Origin: Diplonema papillatum
Lineage: Eukaryota > Euglenozoa > Diplonemea > Diplonemida > Diplonemidae
Direction: 5' to 3'
NCBI GenBank assembly: GCA_030068145.1
Contig: JAPJBO010001149.1
Coordinates: forward strand, 1 to 64,000
Length of the DNA stretch: 64,000 nt
The notes under the pieces are model-generated. The model saw nothing but the letters and a program-made list of their open reading frames with translations. It searched no databases and was not told the origin of the DNA. Shown here piece by piece: positions 10,506-21,617 of the stretch (the first letter of the stretch is position 1; each line of letters opens with the position of its first letter). The position numbers and the translations under genes were made by a program.

Positions 10506-10745
10506 CTAAAGAACCGAAGGGATTCCAAGTGCTGTGACTACCGAACCACGTATTGAACGGACGGGAATTCACGCGGGGACTACCCCCTACACGACAAGAC
10601 AGACAACCACAACAGCCTGAGTGAAAAAACAACACACGGTGGTGTAAGCGAAGAACAAACCAGATTGTGTTTGGATTGTATTTGCCCCTCTATTTCTATA
10701 TTTCCTCTCTTCCATTCGGAGTCAAAGCAGCAACGTCGAGTATTG
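10506..10745 (-). mobile_element. SINE-like repeat family A, copy 3
   Basis: Runs from AGAACCGAAGGGATTCCAAG to CGGAGTCAAAGCAGCAACG. It lacks the tailed end, a fragment of which (CTTCAGCGCCAGTATGG) lies apart at 10036-10092. Confidence 0.55.
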
Positions 10746-10813
10746 CAGGCTAATTATAGAGTAAATCTCTCAAGCGAACTTTAACTTCAAAAGAAACCGT
10801 AACATAAACGCAG

Positions 10814-10980
10814 GCAAAGCGTACAAGGCGCTCAACTACGACTACGATGAAGGTGAACTTTTTGACCGCTGGGAGAACCACTTGGCCGATCGCTACGTGG
10901 AGCAGGCCCGCAAGGACCCGAACACGAACCTCCGACAGCTCTTGGCCGACGGCAAGATCGAAGGTCCAGAAATCAATTGA
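10814..10980 (+). CDS. TPR-SET methyltransferase, last exon
   Basis: The acceptor AAACGCAG is followed by GC, which completes the Gly codon left open by exon 4. The exon encodes GKAYKALNYDYDEGELFDRW, then helical sequence ending KIEGPEIN and TGA at 10978-10980. An intron of 1031 bp separates it from exon 4. The acceptor lies just downstream of a copy of a dispersed motif (TCAAGCGAACTTTAACT near 10770) that also precedes the acceptor of the FYVE gene. Confidence 0.75.
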
Positions 10981-11613
10981 TGGATGGATCTCTCGAGGCC
11001 CAGACATTACTCGCCCAGGCATCAAGTGCAAAATGCCGACCTTCCCTAGCGCACACGATAGCGATAGCTTCGCTCAGAGGAATGTGATACGAAGGGGCTC
11101 GTCTGCGAAGGACCCAATCCTGAGACCACACGCATGCTTGCAACCGAAGTGCAAACAAGTTCGGCTAAATCGAAGGACCAGACAGATGAACAACTGACTG
11201 CCACTCCCCGAGCTTAGGCGCAACTGCGGACAAGTCCACACAAATAGCTCTGCTCAGAAGTATGTCTGCGAAGAGTCTTCGGTCACACGCATACCGCAAA
11301 CTGAACAAGTTATTATGACGGAAAATCTGAAGGGTCATAAAAATCAATTGGATAGCGATGTTCCCGGCCAGTCCTGCAGTTGGGCAGCGACAAGTACAAT
11401 TGCACTTGTTGGGACCCGAACTTGGCCTTGCATAGGCGAAGCCAGGAGCTAGATTAGAACGTGCATGCGGCAGGCAAAGTCGGTTCAAAGCGGCGCCGAA
11501 ACGCCGCTTTCTCCCTCACCTGGCGCTTTTTCTTCCCTTGCCATACTTACTTAGATACCCTGTTGGAATAAGGAGCACAGCTCTTGTTTTCTGGCCTCTT
11601 TCTCGCGCGTTTT

Positions 11614-11750
11614 TCTTTTTTGTATAAGCACCTGCTTTGTAGGAAATACTTGAGGAGACTGCCAGTTGCGAAAGATAAAAGGAGGTAAATGTGCTGTAGC
11701 TCACACGAAACACAGGGAAATCTGGGTTTAGTGACGGGCGTAAGCGTTCA
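11614..11750 (-). mobile_element. SINE-like repeat family H, copy 1
   Basis: TTTTGTATAAGCACCTGC, then TTGTAGGAAATACTTGAGG and AAAGGAGGTAAATGTGCTG. Other copies are at 23940-24010 and 30607-30735; one in the opposite orientation at 40003-40073 shows a clear 3' poly(A) tail. The tailed end resembles that of family A (TATAAGC.CC.GC), suggesting a shared 3' end recognised by one LINE. Confidence 0.55.
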
Positions 11751-12027
11751 ACAAACTCATGTTTCACCCCATGCCATGGAGGAGGGATGGGGGAGGGGAA
11801 AATGGCTATTGGGCGGCATTCCGGTTCTTCCCTAACACCATGAAAGCCGGTCACAAGGGCAGAGAAAGAGTTTTTGGCCTCGGCGGAGGCATTCTGTTCC
11901 TGCTGGTGTGCCTCGTCATGTTCACTCTTCAAAGCTTCGAGCTTCTCCAAGCGCTCCGCTCGCCCGTGAGGTTGAGCCGCGGGGGAGTTCCTGTCGAGCC
12001 AGTCAGCAACATCAACCTGTGCCACTA

Positions 12028-12201
12028 TGCCAGCATTTTGGATCAGATGCGAGCCCCTCCATAGGCTTTGTTGGGCGTCCTTGACGTTCATGCCAGCATT
12101 TTGGATCAGATGCGAGCCCCTCCATAGGCTTTGTTGAGCGTCCTTGACGTTCATGCCAGCATTTTGGATCAGATGCGAGCCCCTCCATAGGCTTTGTTGG
12201 G
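12028..12201. repeat. 63-bp tandem repeat, 2.8 copies
   Basis: Three consecutive units starting TGCCAGCATTTTGGATCAGA, with GCGAGCCCCTCCATAGGCT inside. They differ by only one or two bases, so the duplication is recent. Confidence 0.9.
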
Positions 12202-12204
12202 CAA

Positions 12205-12262
12205 GTACATGATGCTGGCGGTTGGGGGATCGGCGACCGCGACTCAATTAAGGTGCGGTCAA
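12205..12262 (+). repeat. dispersed fragment shared with 26880-26945
   Basis: CATGATGCTGGCGGTTGGG to AATTAAGGTGCGGTCAAC is the reverse complement of sequence at 26880-26945. No coding function is seen. Confidence 0.6.
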
Positions 12263-12370
12263 CAGTGTCCGCCGCCGCCGACGGGCGGAAGCAGCTCAGC
12301 CGCACCATCTACCACCGCAGGGCGCCGCCGCCGGCGAAGGCGGACCACCTCGCGAGCACCCTACCAGCAG
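12262..12370 (+). pseudogene. duplicated piece of the RING-H2 gene exon
   Basis: About 105 bp (GGGCGGAAGCAGCTCAGCCG to CGCGAGCACCCTACC) is nearly identical to 12834-12935 inside the RING-H2 exon. It lies 0.4 kb upstream of that gene's ATG and is followed by a family B repeat end. It is a segmental copy, not a separate gene. Confidence 0.75.
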
Positions 12371-12649
12371 CGAGCAGCACAACCCGACGGCAGCCTCGCT
12401 GTGGGTCACCTGGCTTTCGGACCGAAACACGGAGCAGACAGGACCGACTGTTGAGTACATACCCATTCCAACACACGCTTTTGTCAACATACATGACCCG
12501 CTACGTGCTGTCAAACATGAAACTAAGCTTAGGCTTTCTTTTTGTCGTAAAGGTATCTTGTAAGATCGCAGGTCTTTGGTATTATATCCGACACGAATAC
12601 TTAACACTCGTACACAAGGTAGATCCCCGAAAAAAGGAAAACGCAGAAG

Positions 12650-13822
12650 ATGTTCGGATCCGGCGATACCGACAAGAGGAAGCAAGAGCTCGCGGACGCA
12701 GCGGAAAGGGGCCGGAGGCGCCGGGCCGAGGCGGAGAAGGGAGCGGGGGGCAGGTACCAACCGGGCAGGCAGCGGAGGCCGGCCGGCTTCGGCTCGTCGA
12801 CCAACAACAACGACGCCGCGCCCGCCGCCGCCGCCGCCGCCGTCGACGGGCGGAAGCAGCTCAGCCGCACCATCTACCACCGCAGGGCGCCGCCGCCGGC
12901 GAAGGTGGACCACCTCGCGAGCACCCTACCGGCCCGCGCGTCTCCGCCGCCCGCCGCCAGCAGCGCCGCCGCGAAGCAGCACAAGCCGGTGGCGGCGTCG
13001 CTCAGGGCTGCTTCCGCGTCGCGCCAGGCCCGGAGGGACGCCAGCGACGCCCCGGTCCGATCGCGGGTGGGCACTCCACGGAGCAGAATCACGGGGCATC
13101 CGATGGATTCGCCTCGCACCTCCGCTTCGAACCAGCAGCCCGCCGACGAACGATCCGACGGAAGAAGAACGCCGTCTTCCCACGCGTCGGTAACGCAACA
13201 ACCGTGGTCTCGGGTCCGCCCTAGCACAAGCAGCTCAGCCGGCAGCCAGAGGCGCGGCGGCAGCCAAGGCAGCCGGGGTGCTGACTCTGGGGTCCAGCAG
13301 CGAGATGGCGTTCGGAAAAGGCGAGCAACGCGGCGGCAGGGCCAGGACTCCGGGGAAGGCGACCGAGAGTCGCCCCGCGGCGGCGCGCGGGACGGCGGCA
13401 TGGCCATGTCGCTGTCGCTGTCGGCGCCATCGTCGGACTCAGCGGAGACGTCGTTCGTGATCCTGCTGCACCCGGACGGCACCGCTGAGCCGTTCGCACC
13501 GAACGCGGGGGGGCTCCCGGCGGTCCTCGGGAGCCTGTCTCCGGAGCTGATGTTCACGATGCTCTTCTTCGACTTCGCCGGGTTTCCGTTCTTCCCCTTC
13601 AGTCTCCCGCGGGGCCCAGTAGGCCTCCCGCCGGTTGTTAAAGAAAGACTGACCGTGGCCCCATACTCGCACGAGCAGTACACCCGCGAGTGCGCTACCA
13701 ACGACCACGCGTTCTGCGTCGTGTGCCTGTACGACGCCGAAGTGGGCGACGACCTGCTGCTCCTTCCCTGCACCCACCGGTTCCACGACGCGTGCGCCAC
13801 TCCATGGTTCGCTGAGCACACT
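12650..13822 (+). CDS. RING-H2 E3 ubiquitin ligase, first exon
   Basis: Starts MFGSGDTDKRKQELADAAER. Residues 1-250 are basic, Ser/Arg/Ala-rich and probably disordered. A short hydrophobic stretch (LMFTMLFFDFAGFPFFPF, about residues 300-318) could be a membrane or hydrophobic segment. The C-terminal part is a RING-H2 finger: C356-x2-C359-x14-C374-x-H376-x2-H379-x2-C382, followed by PWFAEHT. Such fingers recruit an E2 enzyme for ubiquitin transfer. The last cysteine pair is missing because the exon ends at ACT/GTATGC in phase 0; the open frame beyond (ILPPPPRFHDTK) is intronic. I could not find an exon supplying the CPxC pair. Translation start is the first ATG in frame. Confidence 0.8.
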
Positions 13823-13969
13823 GTATGCATCTTGCCCCCCCCCCCACGTTTCCATGACACAAAAACTGTTTTGGCTAGCCAAAGTGAGGTAGTGTGGTAC
13901 TAATTTGCATGCAAATGACTCCCCACTAACGCAACAAGAAGACGCCAAAGTGAAAACAAGAGTGAAAGA

Positions 13970-14215
13970 GTACGTACAGTGGTGAGAAGAGAAGAGAACG
14001 AGTGTAAAAGAAGTTGGCGGTAGCACAAACTACCGGGCCAGCGGAGACCACCGCAAAAGATTTCTAATGTTTCCTTAGTGAGAAAAAGAGTGAAACAGTA
14101 CGTACAGTAGTGAGAAGAGAAGAGAACGAGTGTAAAAGAAGTTGGCGGTAGCACAAACTACCGGGCCAGCGGAGACCACCGCAAAAGATTTCTAATGTTT
14201 CCTTATCCCTCAAAA
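13970..14215. repeat. 128-bp tandem duplication
   Basis: Two units with TACGTACAGT at 13971 and 14099, each running to CAAAAGATTTCTAATGTTTCC. A rearranged copy of its parts (AGAGTACGTACAGCAGT, then AACGAGTGTAAAAGAACTG) is at 33180-33300. Confidence 0.85.
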
Positions 14216-14229
14216 CCAGCACCAATAAC

Positions 14230-14460
14230 AACCCCACGTTTCCATGACACAAAAATTGCCACGAAGGAATGTACTTGGTGTCGGTCACAAACAGTCCCGG
14301 ACATGGCTAGCCAAAACCCATAACGAAAGCGTGCACCAAAAATACAACCCGTACCCATATAGCCCTTTCTTGCTCTAAGAGAACCCATTCATGAACGGTC
14401 ACACGGAGACCCTGAAACCCCGGAATTTCAAGCGAACTTTAACTCTAAAATTTACATGAG
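14230..14460 (+). repeat. dispersed repeat shared with 25990-26185
   Basis: GAATGTACTTGGTGTCGGTC to TTTCAAGCGAACTTTAACTC recurs at 25998-26180 with few differences. It ends in the CTCTAAAA motif that closes many repeats here. Confidence 0.7.
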
Positions 14461-14499
14461 CAAGTTCACCCCTGCTCGATCGAACATTGTCGAGCCTTG

Positions 14500-14735
14500 T
14501 AGTTTGGGTTAGAATGCAAAGAATCTGCGGCGATAATCTGCATCGCCTTGTAGATCGTAATCGAGTTTAGTAGTTTGGGTTAGAATGCAAAGAATCTGCG
14601 GCGATAATCTGCATCGCCTTGTAGATCGTAATCGAGTTTAGTAGTTTGGGTTAGAATGCAAAGAATCTGCGGCAATAATCTGCATCGCCTTGTAGATCGT
14701 AATCGAGTTTAGTAGTTTGGGTTAGAATGTCACGG
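14500..14735. repeat. 71-bp tandem repeat, three copies (family E)
   Basis: GAATCTGCGGCGATAATCTG starts at 14521, 14592 and 14662, with TAGTTTGGGTTAGAATGC between. Single or inverted copies occur at 45938-45990, 50396-50440, 55425-55460 and 55835-55885. Confidence 0.85.
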
Positions 14736-14739
14736 GCAG

Positions 14740-15430
14740 TCCTTTGTGATGGCGCACGAAAATGTACTCCAAAAGTCTTTCAGGCTGCTTTGTGGCCTGT
14801 ACTGCAGTAACCAGTTCTGCCAACATTTGGTGATCGTCGCCGTGAAGCAACTCACTAACTCGCACATAAAACGGGTGGATACCCAGGTTTATGTGTCGTC
14901 GGGATGAATTTTTGTTGAACGCAGTTCCTGATCGTTTTACGCATAGCTGGATTCAGGAAGCAAAGTGAAAACGCCACGGTTTGCGGTGACTTCTCATTTC
15001 TTCCAACATTTCAGGTTTAGTAGTTAGTTTCATGTTTAGCGCGGGGCGTTCTACTCCTGACAGGGACCGGATATACAGGCACCCAACGACAGAACACCAA
15101 CCCGACTTGAACTGTCGATCGTAGACACAAAACACGGATCCTTAAAACTCGAAACTGTCTGAAGGTTGCAAGCTCACTCAAACTCTCCGAACCCACAGGC
15201 GTGTCCCATTTGCAAGCGTGAAGTTACCCGTGAATCAGTAGGCTTGCCTAGTGAGGAGGAAGTCTGCTCTTAGTTGGCATCACGTTGGGCGATCGGCCTT
15301 CCTGTGTAACCGAACCCGACCTGACTTGTAGCATCTGGCCACCAGCTGTTGGTCTCGTTTGCCGCGTCACCGGACGCAAACCCGCTTGTTCGCATCATGT
15401 CAGGTAATCTGCTTCAGAACGATCGATCGA
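14740..15430. other. no gene seen
   Basis: Unique, compositionally neutral sequence without a long convincing frame in either strand and without obvious repeats. Confidence 0.5.
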
Positions 15431-15459
15431 AGCTATTATGGTACGTTATGTTGACAGAA

Positions 15460-15730
15460 GGGTAGGTTGAACGCAAGTCTGAACCTGGTAGGACGAGTTC
15501 TGTTGTATCAGGCTTTCTGGCCTCCTTTCTATTCAGATCGAGCCGACTATGGTACGTCCGATACCGCCGACAAATGCTTGCTTGAATTAGCCTGGCAGCG
15601 TACACTTCACGGTGGGTTGTGCGCAAGTAAGAACCTGCTAGGACACGTTCTCTCGCAACTTTGCATGAGGCTTTGTGGCCTCGCGTGTCTTCGCGTGTCC
15701 TTCTTTCTGACTAGATCGAACCGACTCTAG
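15460..15730. repeat. diverged tandem pair with TTTCTGGCCTC
   Basis: Two roughly 135 bp units: AACGCAAGTCTGAACCTGGTA to GATCGAGCCGACTATGGTA, then GTGCGCAAGTAAGAACCTGC to GATCGAACCGACTCTAGTA. They are 70-75% alike, an old duplication. Confidence 0.6.
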
Positions 15731-16529
15731 TATGTCAACACGGACACACCGGGTGGTCATTCATGATGTGGAAATGTTGAAACTGTACAAGACAGTGGCT
15801 GGCATAAACCGTGGTGTAGCGGCAAGGGCGAAGGTTAAAGTGCAAAGAATCAGTGGCGATCTGAGACGCAACGTAATGGACAGTGCTGCACAGCTGCAGG
15901 CAATGTTATGCAGATACACCTGGGCCGGCTTGGTGGAAGTGTGTAATCATGCCACATCCCTCATACTACCCACCTCACAGCCTCGATGGTCAACCAGAGA
16001 CCCTAAAACACCGAACCTCTAAACCACACTAAACACTCAAAAGCACATTGGATTTGGTACATCACGCACTGAAATCTACTGTAAACATCATGCATGCACC
16101 GAAGTCAAGTAGCGCTTCCTGCATGCACCGAAGTCAAGTAGCGCTTCCTGCATGCACCGAAGTCAGGATGTGCACACTGGAATCATTGTTGCGGCTCGTT
16201 CGATCCGAGAAACCCAATTTTTTGATCCGAGGACTACAGCGTGGCAGCTCTTCGAAGACGTGTCCTACAGCACCCCCTGACAGGAGGTGCTTGGGGAATA
16301 TAACATGAGGCGATGCCGAAACGAAGCAGGTGGGGGGTTTCGGCAGAAAGATCTTGGCGAAGTACGATGCTGTGCACGGGGGGCAATGCGACCTCTAACC
16401 CAACAGGAACCCCTGCAACTAAGAGAACGGGGTTCTGTGCTCAGAAGAAATCTTCCCGGGAGTATCGGTCGGATACACCATGTGCACAGCACCAGACCTA
16501 AAGGCAGGATAGAGCAAGGCCTACAGACC

Positions 16530-16750
16530 AGACAAATGACAGTGCAAGACCCCTCAAGGACAGAAATGATACCTAAAGGCCAGACATGACAGGCCAACAG
16601 TCAGACACATGGCAGAGCAAGACCCCTCAAGGGCAGAAATGATACCTAAAGCTAGACACGACAAGCCGACAGTCTGACACATGGCAGAGCAAGACCCCTC
16701 AAGGGCAGAAATGATACCCAAAGGCCGGACATGACAGTTCCAGGCCAAGA
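16530..16750. repeat. about 72-bp tandem repeat, three copies
   Basis: GCAAGACCCCTCAAGG at about 16541, 16617 and 16689, each followed by CAGAAATGATACC and a GACATGACAGG-like tail. Confidence 0.85.
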
Positions 16751-17099
16751 GTCAGACACACGAAATAGCAACGTCCCTCATAGCCAGCCATGCCAGATCA
16801 TCGTACTTTGCGAGAATTATTTCTCCCAACCCCTCCCCCCTGTTGGCATGCACCCCACCATTCACCCACCCCCCCCCCCCCTAGGGCAGTGATGTTATCA
16901 AACGTTTGCAAACGTACGTTTGACAAGATTTATCAAACGCAAACGTTTGACAAACGTGCAAACGTGACGTTTGCCAATCGATGGACCGGGTCTGTGCACA
17001 GTACACGACCCTTGATAGCACTTGTCCACGTGGCTGCAGGCGGACACGACAAAAAGTACGTGCGCTCGGCTAAGGCCGGCGCGTGGCGAGACTGGAGGC

Positions 17100-17690
17100 A
17101 GCAGTTAAAGTTCGGGGAACAGTAAAGTTCGGGCTAAGCTAAGTTCGGGCAATGCTGGTGAAGCTAAGTTCGAGTGATGCTAAGTTCGGGCGTTGCTAAG
17201 TTCGGGCGTTGCTAAGTTCTGGTGCTAAGCGCTCAGGCTGCGCTGGTACTAAAAAAAAGTTCCGGCACGAGCGAAGTTCGGCCAGGGTGGTAAAGTCCGG
17301 TGAAGCCAAGGTCGGTGCTCGTGCCCGGGGGGGGACACCCCCCCCACCCCCCCCCCCGAGGGAAAAGTTTGGCGCTGGTACCCGGGTTTGCGCCCCCCCG
17401 GACCCCCCCGCCGCCCCCCGGCGAAGCAGAGTTCGGGCGCAGCTAAGTTCAGACGATAATAAGTTCGAGTGATGCTAAGTTCGGGCGCAGCTAAGTTCTG
17501 GTGAAGCAAAGTTCGGGCGCAGCTGAGTTCGGGCGAAGCAACGCTCGGGCGAAGCTAAGTTCTGGCGAAGCAAAGTTCGGGCGCTGCAAAGTTCGGGCGA
17601 TGCTAAATTCTGGTACGGGCGCAGCTGAGTTCGGACGAAGCAAAGTTCGCGTGAAGCTAAGCAAAGTTCGGTTCTCGTAGCAGTTTGGCC
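17100..17690. repeat. degenerate tandem array of AAGTTCGGGCG units
   Basis: Dozens of 15-20 bp units built on GCTAAGTTCGGGCG, interrupted by a GC hairpin (17320-17430). A related, sparser array (CAAGTTCGGGG) is at 44140-44480. It gives spurious ORFs on the minus strand. Confidence 0.75.
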
Positions 17691-17835
17691 TGTGATGGCA
17701 AGCTCGGCCGCCCGACTCCGTTTCCCGGGGTGACCAAATACCGCGAGATACTGAGAAACTCCGCCAAAAACGCAAATTTCGGGCACATAAGACCCCGAAA
17801 CCCAACAAACCTCGAAAACCATCTTCGACCGGAAA

Positions 17836-17912
17836 AGTGTGAGGGGCGGGGTTCGAACCCGGGCCGACCGGCCTGAAGGCCGGCGCCCGCTCACTCTGCC
17901 ACCCCCGTGCAT
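17836..17912 (-). tRNA. tRNA-like sequence, probably pseudogene or SINE head
   Basis: On the minus strand it has an A-box-like TGGCAGAGTGAGCGG, a stem CCGGCCTTCAGGCCGG where the anticodon arm belongs, and a perfect B box GGTTCGAACCC. The T arm pairs at four of five positions, but the acceptor strands do not pair over seven bases and the anticodon loop is of non-standard size. It is therefore tRNA-derived rather than a working tRNA, and its internal Pol III promoter boxes look intact. Confidence 0.5.
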
Positions 17913-18477
17913 TTTCTCAGAAGGGAAAAAAGCTTACTCTGAACCATTATCCAGTTCAAAAACAATACGGTTTCATAATTGTTGCAAGAAAAGCCGGGTT
18001 GGCTCGAATAGAGGCTATTCACATTGCATGTTCATAGGACCTCCAGTCTCGAATAAGGGAACAAGACATCCTTCTGGTTCTCCTTGGGCGTGCACAGGGA
18101 GATACAGGGAGATACTAGCCTTCAGCAAGTGTTCCCTCCCACTTTCTGGGGCCCCGGGCATGAAGATCTTGCCCTTGTGGCTCGAGTGTTCACAAGCCGA
18201 CCCCACACTCGGATCCCCACTGCAGGCGCAGCCAGCGCCTCACTCACGTTTGATACACGTTTGACATGAATTTTGCAAACGCAAACGTTTGTCAAACGTT
18301 CAAACGTTCAACGTTTGCCATGATCACTGCCGCCCCCCCCCCCCCCCAAGAAACAATTTCCCCCCCTAGACACGGTTGTCGGGGCCTTCTCCCCGTGACG
18401 GATTCGCCTGTGCTCTAGTAGCACGGGTGGTCCTGGCTGTGACGAGCTACGAACAGCCGCCTGACAAACCAGACTCA

Positions 18478-18612
18478 CACCGCTGTCCTGTCTGCAGACG
18501 CTCAGGTTCCGCGCTGATGATGGTCCGCCTTCTGTGTCCGTGGCTTAAAGGACCGAAACACGGCGCAGACGGGACCGGTGCGGTGTTGAGCACTCCAAAG
18601 CACGTTCTTTCA
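18478..18612 (+). repeat. dispersed repeat family B, copy 3
   Basis: CTGTCCTGTCTGCAGACGC to AAAGCACGTTCTTTCAC. It reads CPVCRR in one frame, but the same string occurs in other copies without any exon context, so I take it as repeat. Confidence 0.7.
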
Positions 18613-19708
18613 CTCCCCCCCCTTTACGGTAGGCCCAGGAGATTAGCTAGCTACCAGATTCGGACCGCGGCGGGCCGACTGGGCGCAAGTCTACAACGGA
18701 CTGAAGACCCTGCTAGTGTGCTTTTTCTCCCTTTGCACAGGTTCCCGAAACAGGAACGGGGAACTCCTCCGGCAGCGCCCAAACCCTGTAGCTAATACCC
18801 TGGCAGGCTTTACCCTGACTAAAATGAAAGCTTACACTCTAAAAAAGGAGGAGGGACATCCCCGGGCGATTCGTCTCCCATGTACCATTAACGAAGCTCT
18901 CTTCTCCCATCCCCCGCAACCTTACAATCGCGTCATTCTGCCTGCTTCATAATACGAAAAGAAAGCAAAAAAACGAGGACACTCCCTGTCGTTGGAAAAA
19001 GAAAAAGAGCACCGATGCTGGACAATCAATATTGCTTTTTGATTCAAAAAAAAAAAAAAAAAACTATGATCCCGCCCCCCCCCTCTTTTGTTATAAAGAT
19101 CCAAAAGGATGTCGGGTCCTTGTGGATCGTCGGCAAGCTTTCCTTTGGAACCGCAGCAGTATACACTCTCAACCCCGTACCAACTAGCGACCTCCACAGG
19201 GGTCGTTAAATAGCCCATCTCTTAGATGTGCCGAAAAGTGGGAATAGGAGAGTTTTTGTTTGTACGTGCCGGGGGAGGATTAGCCTGCCAGTGAATGATA
19301 GTGAGCAGTTCGTGTTTACAATGCACTGTTACTACGAAAACTTGCACTGGAAAAACAATTTTCGAGTCTGGAAATGGAAAGACATGTCACACCTCTTTTC
19401 AATCCCGCCCTTAAATACATGTTGCCCGATTGTTCTTCCGAGTGAGGAGATAAACACGCCGTCTTTTTCCCACTGAATCTTCCGGCAGTTTCGAGCTGTT
19501 TTGACAGCGCGGTGCTAAAAGCCCATTTGTTCGGAAAGATGTGCTCATTTCGGAGTATGTGAAATACTCTGAAAATGAGCACCTCTTCCGGAGGAGGCAA
19601 CCACGTCGCTACACAGGTCTCTGCACAGGCGGCACATCTCAACCAAGGATGCGGGAAGCGCCGTGTAATGAGCTCGACCTGACTGGCGCTTAGCGAACTG
19701 CAAGCACC

Positions 19709-20055
19709 ATGTGTCATCGTGCATTCGCCATCTTGGTCGCGGTTTTGAGTCCTGTTCCGAAACTCGCTCGCATGGGGGGGGGTAGGGGGTACGACTCCCC
19801 GTGGGGAGGCTGTCCGGAAAACCTGTTTTTGAGATTTTTTGACGTTTGGATGGCTATTCCAGGCACCAAGGAACTTGGAACCAAGTGGCTGCCATTGCAG
19901 GCGGTAGCCAAAAAAAAGATGGCCAGCCCAGGGTGGTCGGTGTATGACGCAGTGAAGGACAACAAGCGAAGCAGCATGGGGATAAAAACAGCAGGTTCCC
20001 TCGTGCGGCTGAACTACAACAACAGGAACACCGCCAAGACTCTCCCGCCGTATAA
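19709..20055 (+). other. coding-like block next to the palindrome array
   Basis: The frame includes DVWMAIPGTKELGTKWLPLQ and SVYDAVKDNKRSSMGIKTAG and ends just before the CAAACGTTTG array. The composition suggests a real protein fragment, perhaps of the element itself. I recognise no family. Confidence 0.3.
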
Positions 20056-21309
20056 ACCCTGTAAAACGGTAATGACGTTTGCAAACGTTTGCAACGTTTG
20101 CACTGCAAACGTTTGCCGTTTGCAGAATCGGTGCAAACGCGTTTGCAGCCGTTTGCAGCCAGCACTGCCCTAGGGGGGGGGGTCGGTCCTGCTTTTGGCT
20201 TTGTAGGGTGACTTCCCAAATCGTGGAGCACAAACTCAAGAGGTCCAGTCAACTATTCCCTGCAGTATTAGCACACTTTCAAAAACATCTCAACATGCAT
20301 GCGCGTGGCGAGCCCAAGACTAAATTCAAAGCGAATTTCTTCTTGGTGTCAGTCGCAACACTTACAAACATGGCTAGCCGTAGTTAAAGTGTAATAGCAT
20401 ACATAATCTTACCTACTACCCGCATACTACCCGCCTCACAGCCTCAATGGTCAACCGGAGACCCTAAAACACCGAACTTTTAAACCACAATAAACGCTAA
20501 AAAGATATCTGGCCCGGGACAAAGTGAAGTACTTGCTCCGGACACCGTCCAGCGTCTGTCGCCAGCCCTCGTAATCCCCGGAGAGGGATTCCGCCTCCAC
20601 TATACTAAACCAAGATGTTCCCCCCCAAAGTGACTAGTACCGTAGAACCTCAGAAAGAAAGATATTCGCCTTCCTATGATTCGAAACGAGCCCTGCTGAT
20701 TCATTTTCATCCTCCCCCCCCCCCCCTCTCTCTCTCTTTCAGCACTTAGCAACCCGCCCAACCAACAACAAGGGCGAGTGCCTTCACCTGCCCTTGGCAC
20801 TCTGCAGCCTAACCTCTGATTTACCGCACTTGCGATGACAACTGGGATATCGGCACGCGTTCTAGAAGCCGGTCCATCTCTATCTCCTGGAACTGCATCG
20901 AATTGCCGCTGTTTGTCACGGCGAACTACGGTCCACCACGGTCTATCAGGTCCATCCCCATCCCCTGGAGCTGCATCGAATTGCCTGGAACTGTATTCAT
21001 CACGGCTATCAGCGAAGGGACAGACCGGCTTATTCAAGCCTAAAACGGCGAAGGTGGCGATGGTTCGGAAGGGGCAAATCCACGTAAATGTTTTTTCACA
21101 TGTTATGTCACACATATAACAGTTGAAACTTCCCCGTGACAAGTCGGTCGTGTGAGTATCGCATTTGAACAGCCGAAACCGCATCGATAGCGGCATCAAA
21201 CGGTATCCCACACGGCGGACACCCATCGGTTGGAGGAGTGAATGCGGGAGTGAAAAAGTGCGCGAGAGATTTTTTACGCAAAATATCAACACGAATTCGC
21301 CTGTATTTA

Positions 21310-21410
21310 GCCCCAAAAGCGCGAAAGTGCCGCTGCTGCATTGCGGGTGTAATAGTCCCGCATTGCGGATGTGAATGAATGGTGTGCCACCCCCTGTATT
21401 GCGGGGTGTA
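21310..21410. repeat. ATTGCGGG repeats
   Basis: GCATTGCGGGTGTAATAGTC, CGCATTGCGGATG and TATTGCGGGGTG recur within 100 bp. A denser array of the same motif (ACTCCCGCAATGCGGGAGT) is at 56255-56430. Confidence 0.6.
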
Positions 21411-21617
21411 AACGCAAAAAGATAAGGACCAAAACCGACCGCACAAACACTCCCCCATCCCGCGGGGGATTCCGCCGTGCACACGCACACTCACCCTCTC
21501 TCTGTCCCTATTCGGCGAGCGAGCGAGGTGGTCATCCTGAAGAGAGCGCGGCCCTCGGACACGGCGTTCCGGCATTCAGAAGCCGGAGCTAAAAGCTGGA
21601 TGTTGAAAGAAAATAAA

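Larger units (their letters stand above)
11516..12247 (-). other. open frame of 243 codons, uncertain
   Basis: A minus-strand frame reads through the 63-bp tandem repeat (QQSLWRGSHLIQNAGMNVKD three times), then RNSPAAQPHGRAERLEKLEA (helical), then intergenic-looking sequence that includes the family H repeat (ISYKAGAYTKKK). Because the C-terminal part is repeat DNA, this is not a convincing whole gene. The middle part (about 11870-12010) is the only coding-like section. Confidence 0.2.
16869..20182. mobile_element. TIR element(s) with CAAACGTTTG palindrome arrays
   Basis: Three ends of one family lie here. The left end is a C run then CTAGGGCAGTGATG and an array of CAAACGTTTG-like palindromes (16881-16980). 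An inner right end (18240-18345) has the same palindromes and then GATCACTGCC and a C run. The outer right end (20060-20180) has palindromes then CAGCACTGCCCTAGGG and a G run. Either two elements are adjacent or one is nested in another. Between them are degenerate repeats, a tRNA-like sequence and ORF remnants. Confidence 0.65.

Noticed and set aside
12874-13860. Minus-strand 328-codon ORF opposite the RING-H2 exon
   Set aside because: Shadow frame; the RING-H2 finger on the + strand decides the coding strand.
18480-18520. CPVCRR as the missing last cysteine pair of the RING-H2 finger
   Set aside because: It lies in a family B repeat present elsewhere without exons, and no acceptor places it in phase after codon 391.
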